A DNA stretch of 64,000 nucleotides from Ornithinibacillus halotolerans. Its GTDB lineage: Bacteria; Bacillota; Bacilli; Bacillales; Amphibacillaceae. Numbering within the stretch: position 1 is the first letter of the stretch; each line of letters opens with the position of its first letter. The notes under the pieces were generated by a model. That model was not told the origin of the DNA. It saw only the letters and a list, made by a program, of their open reading frames with translations, and made no database searches. Made by a program: the position numbers and the translations under genes. The stretch lies in contig NZ_BMEY01000001.1 in NCBI RefSeq assembly GCF_014637405.1, positions 1-64,000 of the forward strand. Reading direction: 5' to 3'. Of the stretch, positions 44,225 to 52,711 are shown piece by piece.

Positions 44225-44259
44225 AAAAGTTCACACTGTAAGTTTAGTGTGAACTTTTA
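44225..44259. terminator. bidirectional terminator
   Basis: Perfect stem AAAAGTTCACACT / AGTGTGAACTTTT with an 8-nt loop between convergent genes. Confidence 0.88.
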
Positions 44260-44293
44260 TGTATTTATCACTTATTGTTTGCGTGACGAAGGT

Positions 44294-44767
44294 CTACTTG
44301 CTGCCTTCCTTAAATAATTTCATTACTGATTCGTAGACTTCATTATGATCATCTAATACTTTATAATCTCCTCTTTTTCCTCTAATATAGTCCTCTCCAA
44401 TAAAATACCGATGGGTCGTTCCATAAAAATGAATATATAAATCGTATTCATTTTCACTAGACATAAATTTACTTGTTCTGTAGAGACGTACCTCATTACT
44501 AAGTAATGTATGTATGAGATCTTTATCCTCTATTTCTACTTCAATTCGTGCACCTGTCTCCGTATATGTAGCAATTTTTATATTGGCTATTCTTTCCGTA
44601 TCTAAACTTGTAATTACGAGTTGTTCGTTTTCTACTATGTCTTCTACTATGAGGTCTTTAAATGTTGTCGGTAAAGAAAAGGTTAAGCCGAAAATGTTCT
44701 TTATTAATAAAATGATAAGTAATCCTAAAAAGATGTTCCTAAAAATGCCTAATTTACTGTTTTTCAT
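44294..44767 (-). CDS. membrane-anchored protein, 157 aa
   Basis: One N-terminal helix (GIFRNIFLGLLIILLIKNIFG) with about 130 outer residues. The latter half (YDLYIHFYGTTHRYFIGEDY) has alternating strands but no family I recognise. ATG with GGAG upstream. A single gene with its own terminator. The 250-nt gap to the next gene shows no further feature. Confidence 0.7.
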   Translation of the reverse strand: MKNSKLGIFRNIFLGLLIILLIKNIFGLTFSLPTTFKDLIVEDIVENEQLVITSLDTERIANIKIATYTETGARIEVEIEDKDLIHTLLSNEVRLYRTSKFMSSENEYDLYIHFYGTTHRYFIGEDYIRGKRGDYKVLDDHNEVYESVMKLFKEGSK

Positions 44768-45016
44768 GAATCTACTCCATTCTCCCTATCTAGTAAACGA
44801 ACATACAGTAACTTTATCATATGATTTTGATAATTAGAATTATATTTTAAAATTAGTTTTAATTTAATTCATGAAGTTACTTACTTTAAATCATCTGTTT
44901 AATTGTATCTAAGCTCGTGTTATAATGAATAGCCTAATATGAATAGAATTAACCGTTTAAATAGACCGGGTGCAAGAACAGCTTCCGACTATTGAAAACA
45001 ATGGAGGAATAATCGA

Positions 45017-45226
45017 ATGAATAAGCGATGGACAATTGATAAAATAGGAGAGTTTGTGGAGAAAAATTCGGATAGTAAATTACTTTCAACAGAATATCAC
45101 GGTTTCTCCCAAAAACTATTGTTTAAATGTACATGTGGCAACAACTTTGAAAAAACATTTACTAAGTTTAAGAAGAATAACCAACGTAAATGTGAAACAT
45201 GCCAACCACCAAAAGCATCACGTTAA
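45017..45226 (+). CDS. zinc-finger-like protein (DUF723-like), 69 aa
   Basis: Four Cys in two knuckles, LLFKCTCGNNFEKTF and RKCETCQPP, joined by a basic linker KFKKNNQRK. The order LLSTEYHGFSQKLLFKCTCG resembles the DNA-binding DUF723 modules found in homing endonucleases and phage proteins, here as a stand-alone mini-protein. TGGAGGAATAATCG precedes the ATG. Confidence 0.7.
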   Translation: MNKRWTIDKIGEFVEKNSDSKLLSTEYHGFSQKLLFKCTCGNNFEKTFTKFKKNNQRKCETCQPPKASR

Positions 45227-45232
45227 ATGTAT

Positions 45233-45295
45233 AGGTGCCTGACACCACCCGAAATATGTTGACGTTCGACAATATTCGGGTGGTGTCAGGCACCT
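45233..45295. repeat. long palindrome of the GGTGCCTGACACC family
   Basis: Left arm AGGTGCCTGACACCACCCGA (45233 on) pairs almost perfectly with the right arm ending at 45295, leaving a small central loop TGTTGACGTTCGAC. It is two inverted copies of an element seen singly at 52297 and 54187. Followed by TTTCTTTT, it doubles as the terminator of the zinc-finger gene. Confidence 0.88.
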
Positions 45296-45345
45296 TTCTT
45301 TTACATATTCTATTCTGAATATTTTAGTTTTTGTGGGCGGTTAAT

Positions 45346-45356
45346 TATGGTAGTAT
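45346..45356 (+). promoter_or_regulatory. extended -10 promoter (TATGGTAGTAT)
   Basis: Recurring motif, 24 nt before the start at 45380. The short leader suggests the TSS lies close to the ribosome site. Confidence 0.5.
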
Positions 45357-45379
45357 GAGAATTAGATGAGAGGATGGTT

Positions 45380-47293
45380 ATGTTGAATTTGAAAGCAGGA
45401 TTAAAAGCTATTATAAGAAATCCGGTTATTTTGACCTTTCCTATTTCTTTACAAGTAATTTTAAGCTTTGGAATGGGTATTTTATCTTTCTTAGGAATTG
45501 GTTTTTTCTATTATGAATCGATAGTTATTGGGGATGGAGAAATCACGGAAGAATTTAATATCCAATTTACGTTACCATTATTTATCCCTTTACTATCTGA
45601 TTTACAACAATCATTAACGTTCCTTCCAGAACAACCTGGAGATAGTATCGTCTTGACTTTGGTAGTCGCTTTGGTTTATTTTTCACTAGTTAGTTATACA
45701 ATGGGGATGTTTCTAGGGAGTATAAAGCAAGTTTTATCTCCATCAAGTTTGCAACAGGACTCTTTTTTGCAGTTAGGATACCGTTATTATTGGAGATTAT
45801 TTACATATCAACTATTTACTTCTGTTATTGGAGTTGTATCTTTTTACTTACTTATTACTACGATTATCGGTGGAATTATTGGATTTATCGTATTACTTCT
45901 CTATGTATTAGTTCCTTATATTATCGTATTAGAAGATAAAAGCTTTTCCGAAGCATTGGGTGATTCTCCAAAATATGTGAAGCGATATTTTACTAAGTAC
46001 TTCAGATTAGCAATAGGCGCTATATTATCGATCGCCATATTATCGATTGGCATTCAATTACTACCTAATGAATCACTAAAATATTATATTGGACTCGTTA
46101 CCTATACATTTATCGGTAGTGTGTTCATAGCCGCCTTTATGCATCTATTACATAATTGTATTCGAGAAGAGGATTTGCAGACTGAAGAAGATCAATTGGT
46201 AAAAAGAATTGTTCCGAAATGGAAAAAATGGACGATTATTATGATCGTATTTTTGTTTCCTTGGCTTGGTGTGCAATTTGCGAAAGGAGAACATGTAACC
46301 GCTATCCAATTTCAACCGAAAATAACGTATAGCGAAGGTGTATATTATAAGGCTAATTGGTCGCCAGCTAATAATGGCTCGAACCATACGTATACTACGT
46401 ACGGTTTTGAGGATGGGGAAGAATTTGAACTTACGATGTCACTCCCTGATTCGATAACGTCTACAGATGGACCGTTTTTTGGTGAGGGAGAAATTACGTG
46501 GAAAGTCGATAAAGAACGAATAACGAAAAATGGAAATTCAACCGTTTATTGGGGAGAAGAAGTAGCGGAAACATCGAAATTTGTGTACCGACTAACGCCA
46601 GTATATAAAAATGGAACCGTTTATTTTACTTCTAATACGGAAAACGGTTTTGCGGAACTGACAACAAGAGGTCAATCCGATGAACCAATGGCGTTGGAAA
46701 TCTTTGTCATGAATAATGGTAATGATATTTTTGTCTTTCAATACAAAGAACGATTCGACCCTCAGACGGTGATAGAAGTGTCAGAAGACGGAAATTACTT
46801 TATTCCTCGTGTTAGCCCAGTCAATCCAGACGACTTTAAATACTTTTGGTATTCTAAGGAATCTATTACAAAGGATCGAATTATTGAATTAATGAAATCG
46901 AAAAATGAAACAAACTTTACGATTGATGGTGGTCCAACTTATTATGATTACCCATATATCGCTGTTGCTTTGCTGCAACAAGCTGATGGGGAAGCATTGG
47001 TTCAGTTAGGGGAAATATATGAACAGCAAGGTGTACAAACGAATATTTCTAGTAAATCAGCCGAAGAGTGGACGGAAACATTGGATGCCCTTTATGGAGA
47101 TGTCAATCTAACGGAATTTCTAGAAAACTTTAATAAACAGAATGAGTATGAAGGGTATGAAATTGTTGAGGGTCCCGATGATCGCGAGAAAAACGAACGT
47201 CAAATCATTGTTCCTTTTCCGAATGGAGATATTTCGATTTATTATGTATTCACAGAACAACTTACAGAATTAGAAATTGTGTTACGGGAGTGA
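45380..47293 (+). CDS. large membrane protein with external C-terminal domain, 637 aa
   Basis: Six or seven helices in the first 280 residues (LTFPISLQVILSFGMGILSF, LTLVVALVYFSLVSYTMGMF, VIGVVSFYLLITTIIGGIIG and others), one more at about 300 (WTIIMIVFLFPWLGVQF), then about 320 extracytoplasmic residues without a named domain. ATG 45380 follows GAGAGG. The small membrane protein at 47300 begins six nt after its stop. Function unknown. Confidence 0.78.
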   Translation: MLNLKAGLKAIIRNPVILTFPISLQVILSFGMGILSFLGIGFFYYESIVIGDGEITEEFNIQFTLPLFIPLLSDLQQSLTFLPEQPGDSIVLTLVVALVYFSLVSYTMGMFLGSIKQVLSPSSLQQDSFLQLGYRYYWRLFTYQLFTSVIGVVSFYLLITTIIGGIIGFIVLLLYVLVPYIIVLEDKSFSEALGDSPKYVKRYFTKYFRLAIGAILSIAILSIGIQLLPNESLKYYIGLVTYTFIGSVFIAAFMHLLHNCIREEDLQTEEDQLVKRIVPKWKKWTIIMIVFLFPWLGVQFAKGEHVTAIQFQPKITYSEGVYYKANWSPANNGSNHTYTTYGFEDGEEFELTMSLPDSITSTDGPFFGEGEITWKVDKERITKNGNSTVYWGEEVAETSKFVYRLTPVYKNGTVYFTSNTENGFAELTTRGQSDEPMALEIFVMNNGNDIFVFQYKERFDPQTVIEVSEDGNYFIPRVSPVNPDDFKYFWYSKESITKDRIIELMKSKNETNFTIDGGPTYYDYPYIAVALLQQADGEALVQLGEIYEQQGVQTNISSKSAEEWTETLDALYGDVNLTEFLENFNKQNEYEGYEIVEGPDDREKNERQIIVPFPNGDISIYYVFTEQLTELEIVLRE

Positions 47294-47299
47294 ACCGAT

Positions 47300-47578
47300 A
47301 TGAGAATGATAGATTTTTTGTTTCATGAACAAAAGTATAAAGTGGAGAAGTTTGTGATCGTAATTGGTACGTTATTCATCACAATGCTTCTCATACCTTT
47401 AGGTTTTCCTTTCGTTGTTAACGTTATATATGTACCTGTGTTAAGTATACTTTTCATTGTCTCGATACTTAAAATACTTTGTTATAACAGAAAAAACAAT
47501 ATAAAAACAAAGATAATCGAAAAAATCGAAACGATATTCATTGCGGTATTTATTGGGGTCTTTCTTTATTTTGTATAG
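47300..47578 (+). CDS. small membrane protein, 92 aa
   Basis: Three helices (about 17-34, 37-60 and 75-92). GGGAG inside the end of the preceding gene serves as ribosome site, so the two are translationally linked. Family not recognised. Confidence 0.68.
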   Translation: MRMIDFLFHEQKYKVEKFVIVIGTLFITMLLIPLGFPFVVNVIYVPVLSILFIVSILKILCYNRKNNIKTKIIEKIETIFIAVFIGVFLYFV

Positions 47579-47651
47579 TAAGATACTGTTCATCGGTAAC
47601 AGTAAATGACTTAAAGAAGGCTTAGAGCACTATATAGAGGAGAAAATTAAT

Positions 47652-48563
47652 ATGCAAACAGAAATTAGAAACTTTATACAAGAGGATATGCCACTATTAC
47701 GAGATTTCTATCAATCAGTTACAAATAATAGAAAAGTAGTTTTTTGGTGGGTTGGTCCCGAGGAGAATTGGGACAATGTATTTTGTGCTTTTGAGAACGG
47801 AAAGATGGTAGGAAAAGGGCAAGTTGAAATTATTAATCGTTTGTCAGATGGACAACCGGAGAGTAGTAGTCACAGTATCTATCTAAATTTGAAAACGTTG
47901 CCTGAACGAGAACAAGATTTTGAGTTAATGGACCTACTATATGAGAAGTTGCACATTAGAGCTTTAGAACTGAAAAACTATTTATCTAGTGCTTATCAAA
48001 CTAATTTTTGTATAGGAAATTTTGCAACAGAAGTCGATAACAATCGCTTTTTTGTGGAGAAAAAAGGATTCAAGCCACTGAATACATTATACACAATGGA
48101 AAGAGATCTACACCAACCAATTGACCCAATTCCTTTTCATCATGAAGAGTTAACTTGGGAATTTTGGAAAATGGAAAGTGAAGAAGAGGAAGCAGCGTAT
48201 CTGGAAGTAGAAGGGGAAATCTGGCCAGAAGATACACTTGGATTAAGACGGTTACGGGAGTATAAAAGTAATCCAAATTGGACGGCGATACCAATTAGAC
48301 ATGATGGTCAAATTATTGCATGTGCGATGGCTTGGCAAGAAGAAGATACTGGAGTTATTGAGGATGTTTTTGTTAGACCAGAATGGAGAAAAAATGGACT
48401 TGCTACATTTTTATTAACAACAGCATTGACCTATTTGAAAGATCTAGGCTTACCAAAAGCTTACTTAATGGTTGATACAGAAAATGAACATGCACTAAAA
48501 CTTTATCAATCTGTTGGATTTCAGGTGGTAGAGGAAGAGAGAAGGTTTTTTGTCACACTTTAG
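47652..48563 (+). CDS. tandem GNAT acetyltransferase, 303 aa
   Basis: The C-terminal GNAT domain is clear: EDTGVIEDVFVRPEWRKNGLATFLL gives the acetyl-CoA loop (RKNGLA), then NEHALKLYQSVGFQVVEEER. The N-terminal half (residues 1-150) has the same overall order but a degenerate loop, so this is probably a two-domain protein of the mycothiol-synthase-like layout. Acceptor unknown. ATAGAGGAG precedes the ATG. Confidence 0.82.
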   Translation: MQTEIRNFIQEDMPLLRDFYQSVTNNRKVVFWWVGPEENWDNVFCAFENGKMVGKGQVEIINRLSDGQPESSSHSIYLNLKTLPEREQDFELMDLLYEKLHIRALELKNYLSSAYQTNFCIGNFATEVDNNRFFVEKKGFKPLNTLYTMERDLHQPIDPIPFHHEELTWEFWKMESEEEEAAYLEVEGEIWPEDTLGLRRLREYKSNPNWTAIPIRHDGQIIACAMAWQEEDTGVIEDVFVRPEWRKNGLATFLLTTALTYLKDLGLPKAYLMVDTENEHALKLYQSVGFQVVEEERRFFVTL

Positions 48564-48573
48564 TTTTATATTC

Positions 48574-48624
48574 GTGCCAGTTTTTCCTAGAATGAACATA
48601 CTAGAAGAAGAACTGGCACTTTTG
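48574..48624. terminator. bidirectional terminator
   Basis: Stem GTGCCAGTT / AACTGGCAC plus an inner CTAG pairing, T4 at the end, between convergent genes. Confidence 0.78.
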
Positions 48625-48628
48625 TATA

Positions 48629-49753
48629 TTATTTATACGTTAAGCTTCTATTAACCATCTCAATATTAAAGTCTTTATAACCTTGTGATTCCGACCAAAC
48701 TCTCATATGCTTGTAATCCTCATGATGTTTATCAGCAAGTACCTCAAGTAAATATTCATATCCACCTTCACCACCAACATCTTCTGGTGGTGTTTTGCCT
48801 TCGCCTGCTGTACAGGTAGCATAATTTTTATCATAATCTTCTAAAATACGTTCCACCTTAATGTGATGAATCCAAGTATCTCCATAATCATAAACATACG
48901 TTATTTTTCCCGGTAGAAATTGGGATAAAATAACAGAATCATCCATTGCCATTGGGATATCACTTTTTCTGAACTCAAAAGCTTCTTCAGCACTGACAAG
49001 GTTAGCGAGTGGTTTATACCCACCAGCAAAAACAGGGTTATGCTTAAAATACGGATTGTTTGTCTTTTCATTACTTAATATATAGAATTCATGGAGATGT
49101 TCATCCTGCCAACCAAATGCCGTTTGAATTACATGATGTAACCTTGCAAATGAAAAATTAGCAGGTACGATTACTTTACGATATACATTATTGGATTGGA
49201 GCTGTAATGTGATCGTAAGCTCATATGCTGTTGTTTGAAAAATGGGAAGACCAATTAACTCCTCTAGATCTTCATACATTGCTTTGTTCGGGTGAAAATA
49301 GTCCTTTTTTCCATCTCCGACTAAAAATCTACTTAGTCGGTATCCTAATGCAGGTTGTTCAATAGAGTCAACATCTATCAAATCTGCAAAGCTATAGACC
49401 AATTCACATGCTTTGTTCATGCGAGCAACTAATTTTCTATCGCTCGTTTTTGTATACGTGAAATCCCCAGCAGTTTCTAAGTATTTTTCGATCACATCTT
49501 CTTTTATACCCTCTTGTTGGAAGGTACGACGAATAGCCTGTACAATGAGATGATCTAGATTTTTAAAGTCCTTAGCAAGTAGGCCATATAAAACGAGTAC
49601 ATATCGATTTTTATCATTTACGAGTACTAAGGTTTTTTTGCGATCTATAATTAATAGATTAGCATGCCATGAGATGAGAGGGGACTCCTCCTCAACAGTT
49701 TCGGGTTTCAATTTTAATTGGTCTTGTAGCTTTTTGGTGCAGTGAATGATCAT
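48629..49753 (-). CDS. DUF6933 plus pRiA4b ORF-3-like fusion protein, 374 aa
   Basis: Residues 1-150 match the DUF6933 pattern (MIIHCTKKLQDQLKL, WHANLLIIDRKKTLVLVNDK). Residues about 180-370 form a plasmid pRiA4b ORF-3-like domain (YELTITLQLQSNNVYRKVIV, FGWQDEHLHEFYI, YDYGDTWIHHIKVERI, GGEGGYEYLLEVLADKHHED). Both are unknown-function domains common in accessory genomic regions. ATG 49753 follows GAGG; the TTG at 49768 is an alternative. Confidence 0.83.
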   Translation of the reverse strand: MIIHCTKKLQDQLKLKPETVEEESPLISWHANLLIIDRKKTLVLVNDKNRYVLVLYGLLAKDFKNLDHLIVQAIRRTFQQEGIKEDVIEKYLETAGDFTYTKTSDRKLVARMNKACELVYSFADLIDVDSIEQPALGYRLSRFLVGDGKKDYFHPNKAMYEDLEELIGLPIFQTTAYELTITLQLQSNNVYRKVIVPANFSFARLHHVIQTAFGWQDEHLHEFYILSNEKTNNPYFKHNPVFAGGYKPLANLVSAEEAFEFRKSDIPMAMDDSVILSQFLPGKITYVYDYGDTWIHHIKVERILEDYDKNYATCTAGEGKTPPEDVGGEGGYEYLLEVLADKHHEDYKHMRVWSESQGYKDFNIEMVNRSLTYK

Positions 49754-49933
49754 AGGGATAAACCTCAATTCGTGTGTTTTATATCAATTTTATAACTAAA
49801 TCATATAAAGATTCTTTTCCGGTACGATAAACATATTCATTGGCAAACTCAAGGATTTTTTATCTATCATTATATCAATATTACTGGAATAATAAACGAG
49901 ATGGAAGAGTTGAAATAATAATTTATTATAAAG

Positions 49934-49961
49934 TGTGACTTTTAATTATTAAATTCGTCAT
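49934..49961 (+). promoter_or_regulatory. ECF-type promoter, probably autoregulatory
   Basis: TGTGAC at 49934-49939, 16-nt spacer, CGTCAT at 49956-49961. A TSS just after this fits the TTG start at 49996 and rules out the ATG at 49966, which would have almost no leader. Confidence 0.68.
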
Positions 49962-49995
49962 AATAATGAGCAGCATACGGGGAGGGAAAGTAGTT

Positions 49996-50502
49996 TTGCA
50001 AGAACGAGATAAAAAAGACATAGCAGAATGGTATCAACAATATGGGGAAACCATTTTAAAATACATACTTATGATGGTACGGGACTATCAACATGCCGAG
50101 GATTTAACGCAAGAAACGTTTGTTAAAGCGTATAAAAATAAACATAGTTTCAAAGGAGAATCTCAACCTAGGACTTGGTTGTTTAGTATTGCACACAATA
50201 CGACGATTGATTTTTTGCGAAAACAGAAGCCTATTGAATTAATAAGAGAAATGCTCCCTTCCTTAATGGATAAAAATCCATTACCTGAAGAGATGGTAGA
50301 AATCGAAGAAAGCACAAGGGATTTATACATAGCACTAGGTAACTTAAAACCAGCTTATCGTGAGGTTATTATTTTAAGAAAAATAAAAGGTTTTTCCATT
50401 GAAGAAACGAGTCAAATCTTAAACTGGTCTGAAGGTAAAGTAAAGACAACACTTTATAGAGCGATTCCTGCTCTGAAGAAGCAATATGGGAAGGAGGTTT
50501 AA
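49996..50502 (+). CDS. ECF sigma factor, SigX type
   Basis: A 168-residue sigma factor: region 2 DYQHAEDLTQETFVKAYKNK and PRTWLFSIAHNTTIDFLRKQ; region 4 EVIILRKIKGFSIEETSQIL and SEGKVKTTLYRAIPALKKQ. It is clearly paralogous to the factor at 12439. TTG start follows GGGGAGGG. The partner gene begins three nt after its stop. Confidence 0.92.
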   Translation: MQERDKKDIAEWYQQYGETILKYILMMVRDYQHAEDLTQETFVKAYKNKHSFKGESQPRTWLFSIAHNTTIDFLRKQKPIELIREMLPSLMDKNPLPEEMVEIEESTRDLYIALGNLKPAYREVIILRKIKGFSIEETSQILNWSEGKVKTTLYRAIPALKKQYGKEV

Positions 50503-50505
50503 TAA

Positions 50506-52275
50506 ATGAACGAACAAAAGGATCATTCCAAATTAGATGAAGAGTTAAAAAACCTAGATAACCATGTTTCTTTTAATCAAAACCGGATAAAAGAGTTAGA
50601 GAATAATATTTTATGTAAGATTGAAAAGGATGAAAAGAAGTACAGGTTGAGAGACATTTTAGGGTATGCAGGTAGTGTAGCAGTTTTTGCAGTGTCTGTC
50701 TTTGTTGCATTCTTAATTTTTTCAAATACATCCCCAATAGAAAATGTGGAGCGGGTTAGTGGGGATGGTGCTTTAACCAAATTTATGAGTCATGTTGACC
50801 CTATGCTCTTGATTTTGATCGGTATGATTGGTGTTGGATTAATGGTATACATGGTGATTAAACTAATTAGAAAAAAACTGGGATTCGTTGGACCAGTACC
50901 ATTGAAATATAAAGTGTTATCCATCATTGTAACAATAATAGCTTTCATTATTCTCTGGATTAGCGGAATATTGGGTATTTGGATAGAAGGTATTAACTAT
51001 GTTCATGGGAAAGTTGATCGTTATTCTTTTGAATCGTCTCCAGTTCAAGGCGAGTTCTCCGTTGAGATTGACTTAAGTGATTTTGATAGTAATAAAGGAA
51101 AAGTCGTTTATAATGACGGAGAAAATCAGATTTATGTGTCTGAAGTACTCGTTCATGGTGGAACAGATTACCAAGTATCTTTTAGATCAAGTGGGACGTA
51201 TAACTTAAATGGAGCGACATTAGTGTCTGGTGTTGAACACGCCTATAGTCAAGGCGGTTTCACAAATTATGACCGGGTTAATGCAATTGGATTTTATCGT
51301 GGAGAATCTTTTGAGTTAGGCGTGTCCCATTATTCCGGTTTGAATTATAGAGACGGAGATGATTTTGGATTTTATCTATTTTCTGAAGACCAAAAATTAG
51401 ATATTGATCTAGAAGAAGCCCCGATTATAGAAGTAACAATTACTAATTTAGTAATGAACAAGTGGTATAAGGACCATTCTGACCCTGTGTTTTTTATTAT
51501 TGTTTTATTGGTAGTAAGTTCCATTATAATCATAGTATTTGCAACAGTTCGGAATAGAAGAAATAAATCAGATAATCATTCAGGAGGGGACTTAATGAAG
51601 AAAACAAAAACGAAACGGTATATTACTATTGCATTAGTTCTGATTAGTTTTGGTTTGTTAGCTTATTTTGGAGTTAGTCAATATAAAGAAAATGTACTCT
51701 ATGAAAGCTATCTATCATTTAATCTAGAAAATGATATTTCCGCATTGGCATCCTCGACAGTGATGAACAGTAACTATTTAGAGGACATTCTTGAAGAGAA
51801 TCAAATAACAAAAGAACAATTAGGTTACTTACGTGATAACTATATAGACATATTTCAAAGTGGTGAAAAAATAGTTACCCTTGCAGAAACTTGGTTGAAA
51901 CGTATGGAAGATAATAACCATTTTACCAGCCCTTATCCGGTATATATGGCAACTAACTTTAGTTCATATTTAATGATATTAGAGGAAGAATTAGGTGAAG
52001 ACTATGCAGTAGATTTGTCTACTGAATATGTGGAAAGATTTGAATTAATGAAGTCTGTAAATGATGAATGGAGAGAAGCTATTCTAAATAATATTACAGG
52101 AATTGAATCGCCTATAATAGCGGAATTAGAGAATGGAGCAGAGATTATCACTGATCGATACCGTGAGACATATAAAGATGAAATGATAAACTCCGATGAT
52201 TGGATAAACATGATAGAACAAATGCAACGTTCATCAACACAGTATGAAAGGGATGTAGAATTTTTTAATAATTAA
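50506..52275 (+). CDS. sigma-factor membrane partner, apparent two-gene fusion, 589 aa
   Basis: Residues 1-50 are cytoplasmic (probable sigma-binding), followed by helices at about 52-72, 98-118 and 140-160, an outer beta-rich domain (about 165-320), a helix at 328-346 and then a basic stretch RNRRNKSDN. Directly after comes AGGAGGGG and an in-frame ATG (51595) that begins a new membrane protein MKKTKTKRYITIALVLISFG. So the frame looks like two genes joined by loss of one stop codon. Function is inferred from the operon only. Confidence 0.75.
   Translation: MNEQKDHSKLDEELKNLDNHVSFNQNRIKELENNILCKIEKDEKKYRLRDILGYAGSVAVFAVSVFVAFLIFSNTSPIENVERVSGDGALTKFMSHVDPMLLILIGMIGVGLMVYMVIKLIRKKLGFVGPVPLKYKVLSIIVTIIAFIILWISGILGIWIEGINYVHGKVDRYSFESSPVQGEFSVEIDLSDFDSNKGKVVYNDGENQIYVSEVLVHGGTDYQVSFRSSGTYNLNGATLVSGVEHAYSQGGFTNYDRVNAIGFYRGESFELGVSHYSGLNYRDGDDFGFYLFSEDQKLDIDLEEAPIIEVTITNLVMNKWYKDHSDPVFFIIVLLVVSSIIIIVFATVRNRRNKSDNHSGGDLMKKTKTKRYITIALVLISFGLLAYFGVSQYKENVLYESYLSFNLENDISALASSTVMNSNYLEDILEENQITKEQLGYLRDNYIDIFQSGEKIVTLAETWLKRMEDNNHFTSPYPVYMATNFSSYLMILEEELGEDYAVDLSTEYVERFELMKSVNDEWREAILNNITGIESPIIAELENGAEIITDRYRETYKDEMINSDDWINMIEQMQRSSTQYERDVEFFNN
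51595..52275 (+). CDS. possible internal translation product, 226 aa
   Basis: ATG 51595 is in frame with the 589-residue protein and has a near-perfect AGGAGGGG six nt upstream. The product has a basic N-terminus, one helix (YITIALVLISFGLLAYFGV) and a 200-residue helical outer part. It would be a normal independent protein if the upstream frame stopped just before it. Listed as an alternative start, not a second locus. Confidence 0.5.
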   Translation: MKKTKTKRYITIALVLISFGLLAYFGVSQYKENVLYESYLSFNLENDISALASSTVMNSNYLEDILEENQITKEQLGYLRDNYIDIFQSGEKIVTLAETWLKRMEDNNHFTSPYPVYMATNFSSYLMILEEELGEDYAVDLSTEYVERFELMKSVNDEWREAILNNITGIESPIIAELENGAEIITDRYRETYKDEMINSDDWINMIEQMQRSSTQYERDVEFFNN

Positions 52276-52296
52276 GTAGTCTATTGGTGATATATT

Positions 52297-52331
52297 GGTG
52301 TCAGTCACCACCCGGAATTTGTCGGATAATG
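52297..52331. repeat. single copy of the GGTGTC..CACC element
   Basis: GGTGTCAGTCACCACCCGGA followed by ATTTGTCGGATAATG, matching one half of the palindrome at 45233-45295. The rest of the 52276-52711 gap holds the terminator at 52420 and otherwise nothing I can support. Confidence 0.65.
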
Positions 52332-52419
52332 TTTTAGAGAAGTTGTTTAGTCATGATCTATGTTACTGATGGAGTTGGGGTTTTACTTCAACTATTTTAT
52401 TAATAGAGTTTTTACACGA

Positions 52420-52454
52420 AAAAGCACAGGAGTATTCTTCTCTTGTGCTTTTTC
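52420..52454 (+). terminator. rho-independent terminator
   Basis: Stem AAAAGCACA / TGTGCTTTT with inner GAG/CTC pairing and T5; the likely end of the sigma operon. Confidence 0.8.
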
Positions 52455-52711
52455 AAAATCAATTTGTAAATGAGAATATGCCTCATGAACGTTTCACCAT
52501 AAAAACCAAACCTAAAAATACATCAGAAAATACTTATCAATAGTGCTCTCACTTCTCGATACATGCTGTTTATTGTTGGCAATATTCGGTAGTGACTTAT
52601 TTAATGAGTATATTAGTATCTACTGCTAATATGAGGTATAAGCATATGTTTAGATTTCTATCAAAAAAATTGTTAAACTACTATTAATCTGTTATAAAGG
52701 AGAATTTTGAT

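Noticed and set aside
49966-49995. ATG 49966 as start of the fourth sigma factor
   Set aside because: It lies at the expected transcription start of the ECF promoter (49934-49961); TTG 49996 has GGGGAGGG upstream and matches the family N-terminus.
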